From positions 31,810 to 51,259 of the forward strand of contig DHQV01000010.1 of NCBI GenBank assembly GCA_002408185.1: a stretch of DNA of 19,450 bases, given 5' to 3'. Below the pieces are notes generated by a model, which saw nothing but the letters and a program-made list of their open reading frames with translations, had not been told where the DNA came from and ran no database searches. Positions 7,703-14,977 of this stretch are shown piece after piece; position 1 is the first letter of the stretch; each line of letters opens with the position of its first letter. Origin of the DNA: Deltaproteobacteria bacterium UBA5329. GTDB lineage: Bacteria > Desulfobacterota > Syntrophorhabdia > Syntrophorhabdales > Syntrophorhabdaceae. Position numbers and translations under genes: made by a program.

Positions 7703-7711
7703 CTATGTCAA
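7684..7711 (-). promoter_or_regulatory. Sigma-70 promoter of the metal-uptake operon
   Basis: On the minus strand TTGACA (7711-7706, perfect -35) is followed by a 16-nt spacer and TATATA (7689-7684) as -10. The start would be near 7677, about 60 nt before the GTG of the DUF364 gene. It is the only strong promoter upstream of the eight tightly packed genes. Confidence 0.65.
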
Positions 7712-7769
7712 GTTTTTTGCGGTTCATTTGTCTGTGCACGTATCGCCATGACTATTTTTATATACAGAG

Positions 7770-7823
7770 CGTTCGTGATGAAGAACCCCGGTCCCGGTTA
7801 CGATAAGCTAGCCATCACGAACG
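7770..7823. repeat. Perfect 11-bp inverted repeat between pilC and the operon promoter
   Basis: CGTTCGTGATG (7770-7780) and CATCACGAACG (7813-7823) are exact inverted copies around a 32-nt loop. The loop contains AACC and GGTT ends that could pair internally. It lies 39 bp after the pilC stop. No T-run follows on the minus strand, so it is not a classical terminator; it could be an RNA structure ending pilC, a protein site, or a relic of an insertion boundary. Confidence 0.6.
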
Positions 7824-7861
7824 GACGAGAGGATATCTTTTAATTTTTTGAACGGAAAATT

Positions 7862-9064
7862 TTATCCGACTGCCTGACCGAGTTTGAAGATAGGGAGATA
7901 CATAGCGATGATCAACCCGCCGAGGATTACGCCAAGAAAGACCATGATCATCGGTTCCATCATAGCTGTCAGGTTCGAGACCATGTTATCGACGTCCTCT
8001 TCGTAAAAATCTGCGATCTTGTTAAGCATGCTGTCGAGGGCACCAGTCGATTCGCCAACCTGGACCATCTGAACGACCATAGGAGGGAAAATGCCGGCCT
8101 GCTCGAGAGGCTCTGCCATCGTACGCCCCTCGCTGATCCGTGACCGTGCCACCATCAACGCGTCCTCGACTATCTTGTTGCCCGCGACTTTCGCAACGAT
8201 CAACATACTTTCAAGGATCGCGACGCCGCTCATGAGAAGGGTGGCAAGCGTCCGGGTCACCCGGGCTACAGAGGCCTTGATTGTAAGAACCCCGAACAGT
8301 GGGAGCTTCAGCAAGAAGCGGTCTATATTGCGACGACCCACATCTGTTTTGTAGTAATACTTGAGAGCAAATACCACACCGACGATGGCGGCGAGCATAA
8401 TGTACCAGTAGGACTGCATGAACTGGCTCATCTTGATGACCATCTGCGTGGGAGCAGGCAGTTCCGCTCCCATTTCCGTGAACATCTTTTCGAAGACGGG
8501 TATAACGAACAGGAGCAGAACGACGACCACGATGAGGGCTACGACAATGATCGCTATAGGATAGATCATTGCGCTCTTGACCTTCTTTTTCAGTTTCTCG
8601 GATTTTTCAATATAAACGGCCAGCCTCTGAAGAACGTTGTCGAGAAGGCCTCCCTCTTCACCGGCTACGACAAGGTTGATATACAGCTCGTCAAAACATT
8701 GCGGATACTCCCGCAACGCATCGGCAAAACGGGAGCCACCCTCTATCCTCTCCTTTATATCCTTGACCATGCCCTTGAAATTGGCGTCCTCGATCTGGTT
8801 ACCAAGAATATCAAGGGATTGTACTAGCGGCAGGCCTGACGTGATCATCGTGGAAAGCTGGCGGGTGAAAAGCAGTATCTCGAGTCTTTTTATCTTTTTC
8901 TTGGGGTTAAATTTTTTCTCTTTTTCCCTAGTTTCGGTGGCACCGATAAGAATGATCCCGTCTTTCCTCAAAATGGCGCGCAACTGGTCGACCGAACCGG
9001 CCTTTGTATTACCTTTCTGCGGCTCGCCGGAAACCGTTTTCCCTTCCCATTGATATTGAGGCAT
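7862..9064 (-). CDS. pilC: PilC/GspF inner-membrane protein of type IV pilus assembly
   Basis: 400 aa, full length for the T2SSF family. The N-terminus MPQYQWEGKTVSGEPQKG is the usual opening. Two T2SSF domains are present: about residues 66-190 (FTRQLSTMITSGLPLVQSL, VVAGEEGGLLDNVL, KKKVKSAMIYPIAI) and 265-390 (RVTRTLATLLMSGVAILE, MVQVGESTGALDSML). Each is followed by membrane segments, ending with MVFLGVILGGLIIAMYLPIF. PilC is the membrane platform on which the pilus motor ATPases act. No pilB, pilT or pilin gene lies next to it, so pilC stands alone here, between a protease operon and the metal operon. No Shine-Dalgarno precedes the ATG; see the promoter entry. A decayed copy of its 3' end lies at 601-681. 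Confidence 0.95.
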   Translation of the reverse strand: MPQYQWEGKTVSGEPQKGNTKAGSVDQLRAILRKDGIILIGATETREKEKKFNPKKKIKRLEILLFTRQLSTMITSGLPLVQSLDILGNQIEDANFKGMVKDIKERIEGGSRFADALREYPQCFDELYINLVVAGEEGGLLDNVLQRLAVYIEKSEKLKKKVKSAMIYPIAIIVVALIVVVVLLLFVIPVFEKMFTEMGAELPAPTQMVIKMSQFMQSYWYIMLAAIVGVVFALKYYYKTDVGRRNIDRFLLKLPLFGVLTIKASVARVTRTLATLLMSGVAILESMLIVAKVAGNKIVEDALMVARSRISEGRTMAEPLEQAGIFPPMVVQMVQVGESTGALDSMLNKIADFYEEDVDNMVSNLTAMMEPMIMVFLGVILGGLIIAMYLPIFKLGQAVG

Positions 9065-9070
9065 GACTCA

Positions 9071-9098
9071 ATAATACATGATTAAACTTTTTTTGCAA
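9071..9098 (-). promoter_or_regulatory. Candidate pilC promoter, close to the start codon
   Basis: On the minus strand TTGCAA (9098-9093), a 16-nt spacer and TATTAT (9076-9071) precede the pilC ATG by only 6 nt. With no ribosome-binding site visible, a leaderless or near-leaderless transcript is possible. The -35 is imperfect. Confidence 0.4.
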
Positions 9099-9142
9099 AG
9101 AAAAAATTAGATTAACACATGCTTGGTAGAATAAACTCTTTT

Positions 9143-9163
9143 AGCTCATAAAGTTTATGCGCT
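9143..9163. repeat. Imperfect 21-bp palindrome upstream of pilC
   Basis: AGC-t-CATAAA-g-TTTATG-c-GCT: a perfect 13-bp core (9147-9159) extended by 3 more pairs. It lies about 45 bp upstream of the candidate pilC -35 box, where an activator site would be expected. No known consensus recognised. Confidence 0.4.
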
Positions 9164-9204
9164 AAGGATAGGTAATTATTGGATAAATATAGGATTCTAA
9201 GGAA

Positions 9205-9232
9205 GGCCCAGGACAGATAATTTGTCTGGGCC
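9205..9232 (-). terminator. Terminator hairpin after the protease operon
   Basis: GGCCCAG (9205-9211) pairs with CTGGGCC (9226-9232), with an inner ACA/TGT pairing and one bulged G. On the minus strand it begins 26 nt after the protease stop and is followed by CTTCCTTAG, a weak T-rich tail. It probably ends the regulator-kinase-protease transcript. Confidence 0.6.
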
Positions 9233-9258
9233 CGCGCCATAGAACCCCGATAGGTCTT

Positions 9259-10719
9259 CTACTGCCTTATAACCGCGTAGAATGTCGTATTTTCCCTTTG
9301 GATAAGCATCACGAGGCCTTCCTTGATATTGGACTTCTTCAATATGTCTTTGAATTCCGCAACGCTCCGAACCGGCCTTCTCCCTATTTCCTTGATAACG
9401 TCTCCCGTGCGGATGTCGGCATCCTGGGCAGGGGACCCGGGGATAACGTCCGTTACTATAACACCGCGTTTATCCTTGAGGTTCAAATGCTTTGCCACTT
9501 CTGCCGTAATATCTTGAACGACAAGACCGATGACGTCCTTTTCGACCTCGGTCTTTTTCGCCTTGAGCGCTTCATCCTGAAGTTCACCTACGACCACATC
9601 GACTTCCATGCGCTTCTTATCCCTGATAAGGACTATCCTAGCTTTCTTGCCTATCTCGGTCGCCGCAACCAAGCGGGGCAGTGTATCGTTGTCTTTCACC
9701 TTCTTGCCGTTATATGAGATGATGAGATCGCCCCTTTTGATCCCGGCCTTTTCTGCCGGACCATTTTCCATGACGTCAGCAACCAGAGCGCCATCCGATT
9801 CGGAGATCCCGAACGTTTTCGCTATCTCCGGCGTCATCTTCTGAATGACTATACCAAGCCAGCCGCGCGCCACCTTACCTTTGCTCTTGAGCTGCGCGAG
9901 CATGTCGCGCGCGACATTGATGGGGATCGCGAAGCCGATCCCCTGACCGCCTGAGACAATCGCAGTATTGATACCCACGACCTCTCCTTTCAGGTTGAGC
10001 AGAGGCCCGCCGCTGTTGCCGGGATTGATCGACGCATCGGTCTGGATAAAGTCATCGTACGGGCCGGCCCCGATTATCCTTCCCTTGGCGCTGACGATGC
10101 CGGCCGTAACCGTGTGTTCAAGGCCAAACGGGTTGCCGACCGCCACAACCCAGTCACCCACCTGCAAAGTGCCTGAATCCCCGAGTACCGCGACAGGCAG
10201 TGTATGACGCACATCGATCTTGATCAGGGCTATATCGGTCTTCGGATCACGGCCAATGATCTTCGCATCATATTCTTTTTCGTCCGAAAGCTTGACCTTG
10301 ATGGTCGAAGCTTTCTCGACAACGTGGTTATTTGTAAGAATGTATCCTTCCCTGTCGATAATGAAACCGGAACCGAGGCTGCGCTGTTTGTATTCGCGGC
10401 GTGGCCCGTTCCCGAAAAATTTATCGAAGAAATCATCCCCAAAAAAATCCTTGAATGGATTGTTCGGGCCTACGAACGGACCCTGGCCACCCGGACCTTT
10501 AATGACAGCCGTAGTACTGATGTTGACTATCGACGGCTTGACCTGGTTGACGAGTCCGGTAAAAGACGGCAACCCGGTCATCGCCGCTGCGTTTCTGACA
10601 TTTTGGGCGACCTCGGGTGCCGGCCGCCTGTCAGTAGCAACCTGTGCCCGAACATACGCGAAACCGATCGCTGCAATGATCAGAATACAAACCGTGACTA
10701 TAAGTCGTTTGTTCTTCAT
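9259..10719 (-). CDS. degP: DegP/HtrA (Do family) periplasmic serine protease
   Basis: 486 aa. GGAGG lies 5 nt before the ATG at 10719; longer starts run into the kinase gene. Residues about 5-22 form a signal peptide or membrane anchor. The trypsin-like domain (about 50-275) carries the full catalytic triad: H132 in LTNNHVVEKA, D162 in DPKTDIALIKI, S236 in INPGNSGGPLLN. PDZ1 spans about 285-378 (GWLGIVIQ, PAEKAGIKRGDLI) and PDZ2 about 395-483 (IGLVVQDI, SPAQDADIRTGDVI). This is the normal two-PDZ layout. The protein degrades or refolds damaged envelope proteins. It is the last gene of a three-gene operon, 10 bp after the kinase stop, so the two-component system probably controls it. Confidence 0.95.
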   Translation of the reverse strand: MKNKRLIVTVCILIIAAIGFAYVRAQVATDRRPAPEVAQNVRNAAAMTGLPSFTGLVNQVKPSIVNISTTAVIKGPGGQGPFVGPNNPFKDFFGDDFFDKFFGNGPRREYKQRSLGSGFIIDREGYILTNNHVVEKASTIKVKLSDEKEYDAKIIGRDPKTDIALIKIDVRHTLPVAVLGDSGTLQVGDWVVAVGNPFGLEHTVTAGIVSAKGRIIGAGPYDDFIQTDASINPGNSGGPLLNLKGEVVGINTAIVSGGQGIGFAIPINVARDMLAQLKSKGKVARGWLGIVIQKMTPEIAKTFGISESDGALVADVMENGPAEKAGIKRGDLIISYNGKKVKDNDTLPRLVAATEIGKKARIVLIRDKKRMEVDVVVGELQDEALKAKKTEVEKDVIGLVVQDITAEVAKHLNLKDKRGVIVTDVIPGSPAQDADIRTGDVIKEIGRRPVRSVAEFKDILKKSNIKEGLVMLIQRENTTFYAVIRQ

Positions 10720-10729
10720 ATAACCTCCA

Positions 10730-12133
10730 TCAAGACATAGGTAATTTGATAATGAACAGACTCCCCGTGGAAGGCGTTGATTCGACCTCGATCGTTCCAT
10801 GATGGGCCTCCGCGATCCATTTGCTGATCGAAAGGCCGAGACCGCTACCGCTCTCGCGCTTGCGCGATTTGTCCGCGCGGTAAAATCTGTCGAAGATATA
10901 TTTTATGTCATCGGATGATATGCCCGGCCCGTCATCTTTCACGTTTATGCAGGCGAAACCGTCCTGCTTGCAGGCCGACACGGCGACATACCCGCCAGCA
11001 TGCCCGTATTTAATACCGTTTTCAACTATATTTGTGATCATTCTGCGGAGTTTGAGCGCGTCCCCGACTATCCGGATATCTTCAAGCTCTTTTGCTATTA
11101 TTTCCACACCCTTGTTTTCTCCGAAGATCTTCATATTCAAACAGACGTCCGCCAGAAGGTCCCTGAGGTCGACCTTGTCGAGGTTGAGGCGCATATCCTT
11201 GGTCTCCGCTTTTGAAAGCAGGAGCAGGTCATCGATGATGTGGCTCATTCTATCGATCTCTTCGAGATTGCTTTCGAGGGATTTCTTATATTCTTCGTTT
11301 GTCCTGTCCTTTCGCAACGCCAGTTCCGTTTCACCTTTCAGAATGGTCAACGGCGTCTTCAGTTCATGGGACACGTCGATGCTGAACTGGTTGACCCTCT
11401 GAAAAGAATCTTTCAAGCGGGCGATCATTGCGTTGAATGTATCGGCCAGACGGCCCAGTTCATCCTTTCGCCCTTTAAGTTCTATGCGTTCATCAAGGTT
11501 GCTAGATGATATCTTTACTGCCGCCCTTCGTATCTGATCGACCGGCCTCATAGTCTTTTTCGCCATAAAGTAGCCGACGATTATCGTTCCTCCCGTGGCG
11601 GTGATTATACTCACTATCATTATTATAAGAAGGCGCTTCATGGTATCCTCGAATTCTTCGAGCGAGGAACCCACCTGGACAATACTGATGACCTTCTTGT
11701 TCTCGAGAATCGGCATTGTGATCATGCGCAACCTTGGGCGCGCCGTTTCTATGGTTTCATAGACAACCTCTCCCTTGAGCGCCTTTTCGAGAGTCACAAA
11801 GCTGACCGGCACGGCCTCGGCCTCGAGGTCGTTAAGCCGGGCCCCGATCTTGCCCGATGCGTCGATGATCTGGATAAACTTGCCTTTCGGTTTCTTGCCG
11901 AGCGCATTTTCGAGGTAGCGCTCGAAATTGCCGAAGAGGCTCTGGCCATGGGTTTCCGTCATTGACGAGGAAAGGACCTCGGCTATGGACTTAATCTTGG
12001 TATCAATGCTTTTCTGGAGGCTGTTTTGAAAATACGTATAGACAAAGCCGCAGAAAGCTACCAGTATTAATGCGAGAATCCCGCCGTACCACAGGGTCAA
12101 TTTCCATTTAATGGGAAGACTAAAGCTTTTCAT
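10730..12133 (-). CDS. HAMP-domain sensor histidine kinase
   Basis: 467 aa. Membrane segments lie at about 12-35 and 168-190 and enclose a periplasmic sensor domain of about 130 residues without a motif I recognise. HAMP covers about 191-245. The HisKA H-box is FSIDVSHELKTPLTIL with phospho-acceptor H256. The catalytic domain has an N-box (NIVENGIKYGHAG, near 368), G1 (DDGPGIS, 400-406), F-box (FDRFYRADKS) and G2 (GSGLGLSISKW, 429-439). The layout is that of CusS/QseC/MprB-like kinases. It overlaps the response-regulator gene by 14 bp and is followed by degP, which points to sensing of envelope stress or metals; the actual signal is unknown. Confidence 0.93.
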   Translation of the reverse strand: MKSFSLPIKWKLTLWYGGILALILVAFCGFVYTYFQNSLQKSIDTKIKSIAEVLSSSMTETHGQSLFGNFERYLENALGKKPKGKFIQIIDASGKIGARLNDLEAEAVPVSFVTLEKALKGEVVYETIETARPRLRMITMPILENKKVISIVQVGSSLEEFEDTMKRLLIIMIVSIITATGGTIIVGYFMAKKTMRPVDQIRRAAVKISSSNLDERIELKGRKDELGRLADTFNAMIARLKDSFQRVNQFSIDVSHELKTPLTILKGETELALRKDRTNEEYKKSLESNLEEIDRMSHIIDDLLLLSKAETKDMRLNLDKVDLRDLLADVCLNMKIFGENKGVEIIAKELEDIRIVGDALKLRRMITNIVENGIKYGHAGGYVAVSACKQDGFACINVKDDGPGISSDDIKYIFDRFYRADKSRKRESGSGLGLSISKWIAEAHHGTIEVESTPSTGSLFIIKLPMS

Positions 12134-12800
12134 TGCCTTCTTTGAGGATATAACCCACCCCGCGGACCGTGTGAATAAATTTCCTGTCCGTAAGGAGTTC
12201 GATCTTTTTTCTCAAAAAATTGACATAGACGTCCACTATGTTCGAAGAGTCATCCTGACTTTGCCAAGCATACTCGGCCATCTCTTTTCGCGTCAGGGGC
12301 CTTTCATAATTACGCATCATATATTCCATGATGAGAAATTCTTTCTCGGTAAGCTCGGTCCCCCTATCTCCGACCGACAATTTCCTGTTATACGGGTTCA
12401 GGACCATGTCCTGGTACTCTAAGGTCAGCGGCACGGCCTTGCGGCTTCTCCTCAGTAGCGCCCGCATCCGCGCCAAAAGCTCATCGAAGGAAAATGGCTT
12501 TGTAAGGTAATCATCACTTCCTGTGTCGAGCCCTTTGATCACATCCTCTTTCGTACTCTTGGCGGTAATGATCAGAACGGGGGTTTCGATCTCATCCTGC
12601 CGCATACGTTTCAGCACTTCCAATCCGTCCATTTCGGGTATCATGAGATCGAGAAGGATGATGTCATAGTTCTTCGCTGTGATGAGATCGAGACCCTTCT
12701 TGCCGTCCTCCGCCACTTCGACGGTATACCCTTCTTCTTCAAGGCCCCGCATTATGAAATTGGAGACTTTGACTTCATCTTCGACAACGAGAACTTTCAT
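12120..12800 (-). CDS. OmpR-family response regulator
   Basis: 226 aa, usual length. The receiver domain (1-115) has the acidic pair E7/D8, phospho-acceptor D51 in IILLDLMIPEMDG, T79 and K101 in LTKPFSFDELLAR. A winged-helix DNA-binding domain follows at about 130-223 (LTEKEFLIMEYMMRNYERPLTRKEM, VDVYVNFLRKKI, FIHTVRGVGYIL). It is the cognate regulator of the kinase encoded directly downstream. The ATG has no Shine-Dalgarno, and a -10 box lies 9 nt away. Targets probably include its own operon with degP (inference). Confidence 0.95.
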   Translation of the reverse strand: MKVLVVEDEVKVSNFIMRGLEEEGYTVEVAEDGKKGLDLITAKNYDIILLDLMIPEMDGLEVLKRMRQDEIETPVLIITAKSTKEDVIKGLDTGSDDYLTKPFSFDELLARMRALLRRSRKAVPLTLEYQDMVLNPYNRKLSVGDRGTELTEKEFLIMEYMMRNYERPLTRKEMAEYAWQSQDDSSNIVDVYVNFLRKKIELLTDRKFIHTVRGVGYILKEGNEKL

Positions 12801-12809
12801 GATGATAAT

Positions 12810-12838
12810 AATATAGTATAAAATCGCTTCGTGTACAA
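12810..12838 (-). promoter_or_regulatory. Candidate promoter of the regulator-kinase-protease operon
   Basis: On the minus strand TTGTAC (12838-12833), a 17-nt spacer and TATATT (12815-12810) sit 9 nt before the regulator ATG, so the transcript would have almost no leader. Confidence 0.5.
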
Positions 12839-12906
12839 TTCTTCATTCCATCCAATGGTATCGGGGGTGAGCAGCGGGTATAATCCCGTGTTTGTGCGTA
12901 ATTTCT

Positions 12907-12937
12907 TTGACAAAACCGAGGGGATGCTATTTAGTAT
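12907..12937 (+). promoter_or_regulatory. Possible promoter of the spermidine-synthase-like gene
   Basis: A perfect TTGACA (12907-12912) is followed by TTTAGT at 17 nt or TAGTAT at 19 nt; neither -10 is good. It lies about 70-100 bp before the chosen start at 13009 and inside the longer open frame, which supports the shorter protein. Confidence 0.35.
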
Positions 12938-13008
12938 TATGCTCCGGGTTAAAGACCATTATCGAGAGCCATAAAGAAATCCAATCGCATTCAGGGAGGA
13001 ACCGACCT

Positions 13009-14559
13009 ATGACCCTTCTCGAGGCTTACATTATCACTTTCACGGCTAGCTTCTGCAGCCTTGTCATCGAGATGGTGGCGGGACGCATCCTAGCCCCATT
13101 TGTAGGGGTTTCCATCTATACGTGGACAAGCATCATCGGTGTTATCCTGGCGGGCATCAGCATAGGGGCTTTTATCGGCGGCAAGCTCGTCGACCGGTTC
13201 CCTTCACGAAAGACGCTCGGGTGGCTGCTCCTTATCTCGGGAATATCGGCCCTTACCATCATCCCTCTCACCACCGCGGTGGCCGCTTACAGGTTTCCCG
13301 TTTCGCTTATGATGCGGATCTTCATTATCACGTCGATCATTTTTTTCATACCGGGCTGCGTCCTCGGGACTATATCGCCGGTTGTGGTCCGGCTTACGCT
13401 GAAAAATCTCGAGAATGCCGGCAACACGATCGGGAAGATCTACGCCCTGTCCACCCTAGGAGCTATAATCGGCACCTTCGCGACCGGTTTCTTCCTTATC
13501 TCATGGATGGGCACAAGGACCATCGTTCTTGTCATGGGCATAATCCTGATACTGGCGTCGATACTTTCGGGCGCGCTCTTCCGGAAAAAAGCCAGCATGG
13601 CCATTTTCATCATTATCGCCGCACCGTGTCTTTTTCTCATCCAGACATACCTTTACAATGTTCCCTTGAGCGGAAGGACATATTATTACAAGGAAAGCGA
13701 TTACTACACGATCAAGCTTTCGAAAACAATGAGCGCGGATAAAAAAACAGTGCTCGAGGCCATGGTGCTGGACAACCTTATTCATTCGTATGTAAACCTC
13801 AAAGACCCTACGCATATCGAATATGAATACGAACGTATCTATGCAGATGTGCTCAAATGGAAATTCGACCAGGATACGTCCTTCAAGAGCCTGACGATCG
13901 GAGGAGGAGGTTATACCTTCCCCCGCTTCATGGAGGTAATGTATCCTAAAGCGCAGATCGATGTCGTCGAGATCGACCCGCATGTAACAAAGGTCGTTTA
14001 CGATCACCTAGGGCTCCCCAAAGACACGCGGATCGTCAGCTACAACACCGACGGCAGGTGGTATGTTATGAACTGCAAGGAAAAATATGACCTCGTGTTT
14101 ACGGACGCTTATAACGATATATCGATCCCCTACCATCTCACGACAAAAGAATTTCTCCAGCAGATCAAGGATACGATGAATCCCGGGGCCATACTCATGT
14201 CGAACATAATCGACAATTTCCAGCGGGGGCTTTTTCTCCCGTCGTATATCAAGACCTTGCGCGAGGTATTCGGGCAGAAAAATGTCTATCTCATCTCCGT
14301 TACCCCGAATTTCAGAAAGGTCCGGATAAGCACTTTTATTGTCATTGCTGGAAACGGCGGCTTCGATATTGGAAGTTTTCAGACGTTCTTGAAGGAAACA
14401 CTCGGCCGGCGTGCAACGTCCGCTGTTGTGCCGGATGAACTTATGGATGAGTTCATCAACCGGAAAGATGCGATAGTGATCCGGGACGATCATGCCCCGG
14501 TCGACAACCTGGTTGCGCCTGTCTTTGAAGAGCGGTTCGGGTACAACAGAAAGAGCTAA
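13009..14559 (+). CDS. Membrane-anchored spermidine-synthase-like protein (MFS-like N-terminus plus SpeE-like domain)
   Basis: 516 aa. GGAGGA lies 8 nt before the ATG at 13009; the frame is open further up to 12892, but that part lacks a ribosome site. Residues 1-215 hold about seven hydrophobic segments, beginning with TFTASFCSLVIEMVAGRILAP, the hallmark opening of fused MFS/spermidine-synthase proteins. From about 290 a Rossmann methyltransferase-like domain follows: LTIGGGGYTFPR (295-306), VVEIDPHVTKVV, NTDGRWYV and DLVFTDAYND. Such proteins are annotated as spermidine synthases, but most lack proof of aminopropyl transfer. It is a single gene divergent from the regulator operon, followed by a tRNA. 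Confidence 0.87.
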   Translation: MTLLEAYIITFTASFCSLVIEMVAGRILAPFVGVSIYTWTSIIGVILAGISIGAFIGGKLVDRFPSRKTLGWLLLISGISALTIIPLTTAVAAYRFPVSLMMRIFIITSIIFFIPGCVLGTISPVVVRLTLKNLENAGNTIGKIYALSTLGAIIGTFATGFFLISWMGTRTIVLVMGIILILASILSGALFRKKASMAIFIIIAAPCLFLIQTYLYNVPLSGRTYYYKESDYYTIKLSKTMSADKKTVLEAMVLDNLIHSYVNLKDPTHIEYEYERIYADVLKWKFDQDTSFKSLTIGGGGYTFPRFMEVMYPKAQIDVVEIDPHVTKVVYDHLGLPKDTRIVSYNTDGRWYVMNCKEKYDLVFTDAYNDISIPYHLTTKEFLQQIKDTMNPGAILMSNIIDNFQRGLFLPSYIKTLREVFGQKNVYLISVTPNFRKVRISTFIVIAGNGGFDIGSFQTFLKETLGRRATSAVVPDELMDEFINRKDAIVIRDDHAPVDNLVAPVFEERFGYNRKS

Positions 14560-14601
14560 AAGCGTCTCAGACAAAAGAAATTATTTCGGTGAATTTTTCA
14601 G

Positions 14602-14622
14602 CTTGAAACTTGAAACTTGAAA
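14602..14622 (+). repeat. Triplicated heptamer upstream of tRNA-Gly
   Basis: CTTGAAA occurs three times in tandem (14602-14608, 14609-14615, 14616-14622). Each copy holds a TTGAAA -35-like hexamer, so the -35 element of the tRNA promoter is repeated at 7-bp intervals. Confidence 0.8.
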
Positions 14623-14638
14623 CCATATCATTTACACT
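14610..14638 (+). promoter_or_regulatory. Promoter of tRNA-Gly
   Basis: TTGAAA (14610-14615), 17-nt spacer, TACACT (14633-14638), then 9 nt to the tRNA 5' end. TACACT is a good -10 for a stable-RNA gene. Confidence 0.6.
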
Positions 14639-14647
14639 GTTGTTCAG

Positions 14648-14723
14648 GCGGGCATAACTCAGTTGGTAGAGTGCAAGCTTCCCAAGCTTGATGCCGCGGG
14701 TTCGAGCCCCGTTGCCCGCTCCA
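14648..14723 (+). tRNA. tRNA-Gly (anticodon CCC), CCA encoded
   Basis: A complete 76-nt cloverleaf. The acceptor stem GCGGGCA pairs with TGCCCGC, the D arm has ACTC/GAGT around AGTTGGTA, and the anticodon stem CAAGC/GCTTG holds the loop TTCCCAA, giving anticodon CCC for the glycine codon GGG. The T arm is GCGGG-TTCGAGC-CCCGT (one G-T pair). Discriminator T73 precedes an encoded CCA. No integrase or duplicated tRNA end is visible next to it. Confidence 0.96.
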
Positions 14724-14977
14724 CTTTCCCATATATTATCGATGACTGATACATCGCGTTAATTCTGATAATATGTCCACAGAGCTCAAAGATAACGTTT
14801 ATTGACCCGATCAGCTTGCAGTCCCTGGAAACCCGGGTTTCACAGGAACAATTATTGGATATGCATCCGCCGTGTGTTGCGATGAGAAGTTTAAGACTCG
14901 TTAACTGCCCGCGCCGTGCTTCCCTGCCCGGTGCGGCGACGACCGGAATTACGCTCCGCTCGAACCCTTGCTCGTAT

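Noticed and set aside
7712..7861. Molybdenum-cofactor or cobalamin riboswitch ahead of the metal operon
   Set aside because: The candidate promoter lies downstream of most of this interval, and I see no conserved riboswitch core there.
12892..13008. Longer N-terminus for the spermidine-synthase-like protein
   Set aside because: No ribosome site at 12892, a possible promoter lies inside it, and GGAGGA precedes the ATG at 13009, which yields the family's normal opening.
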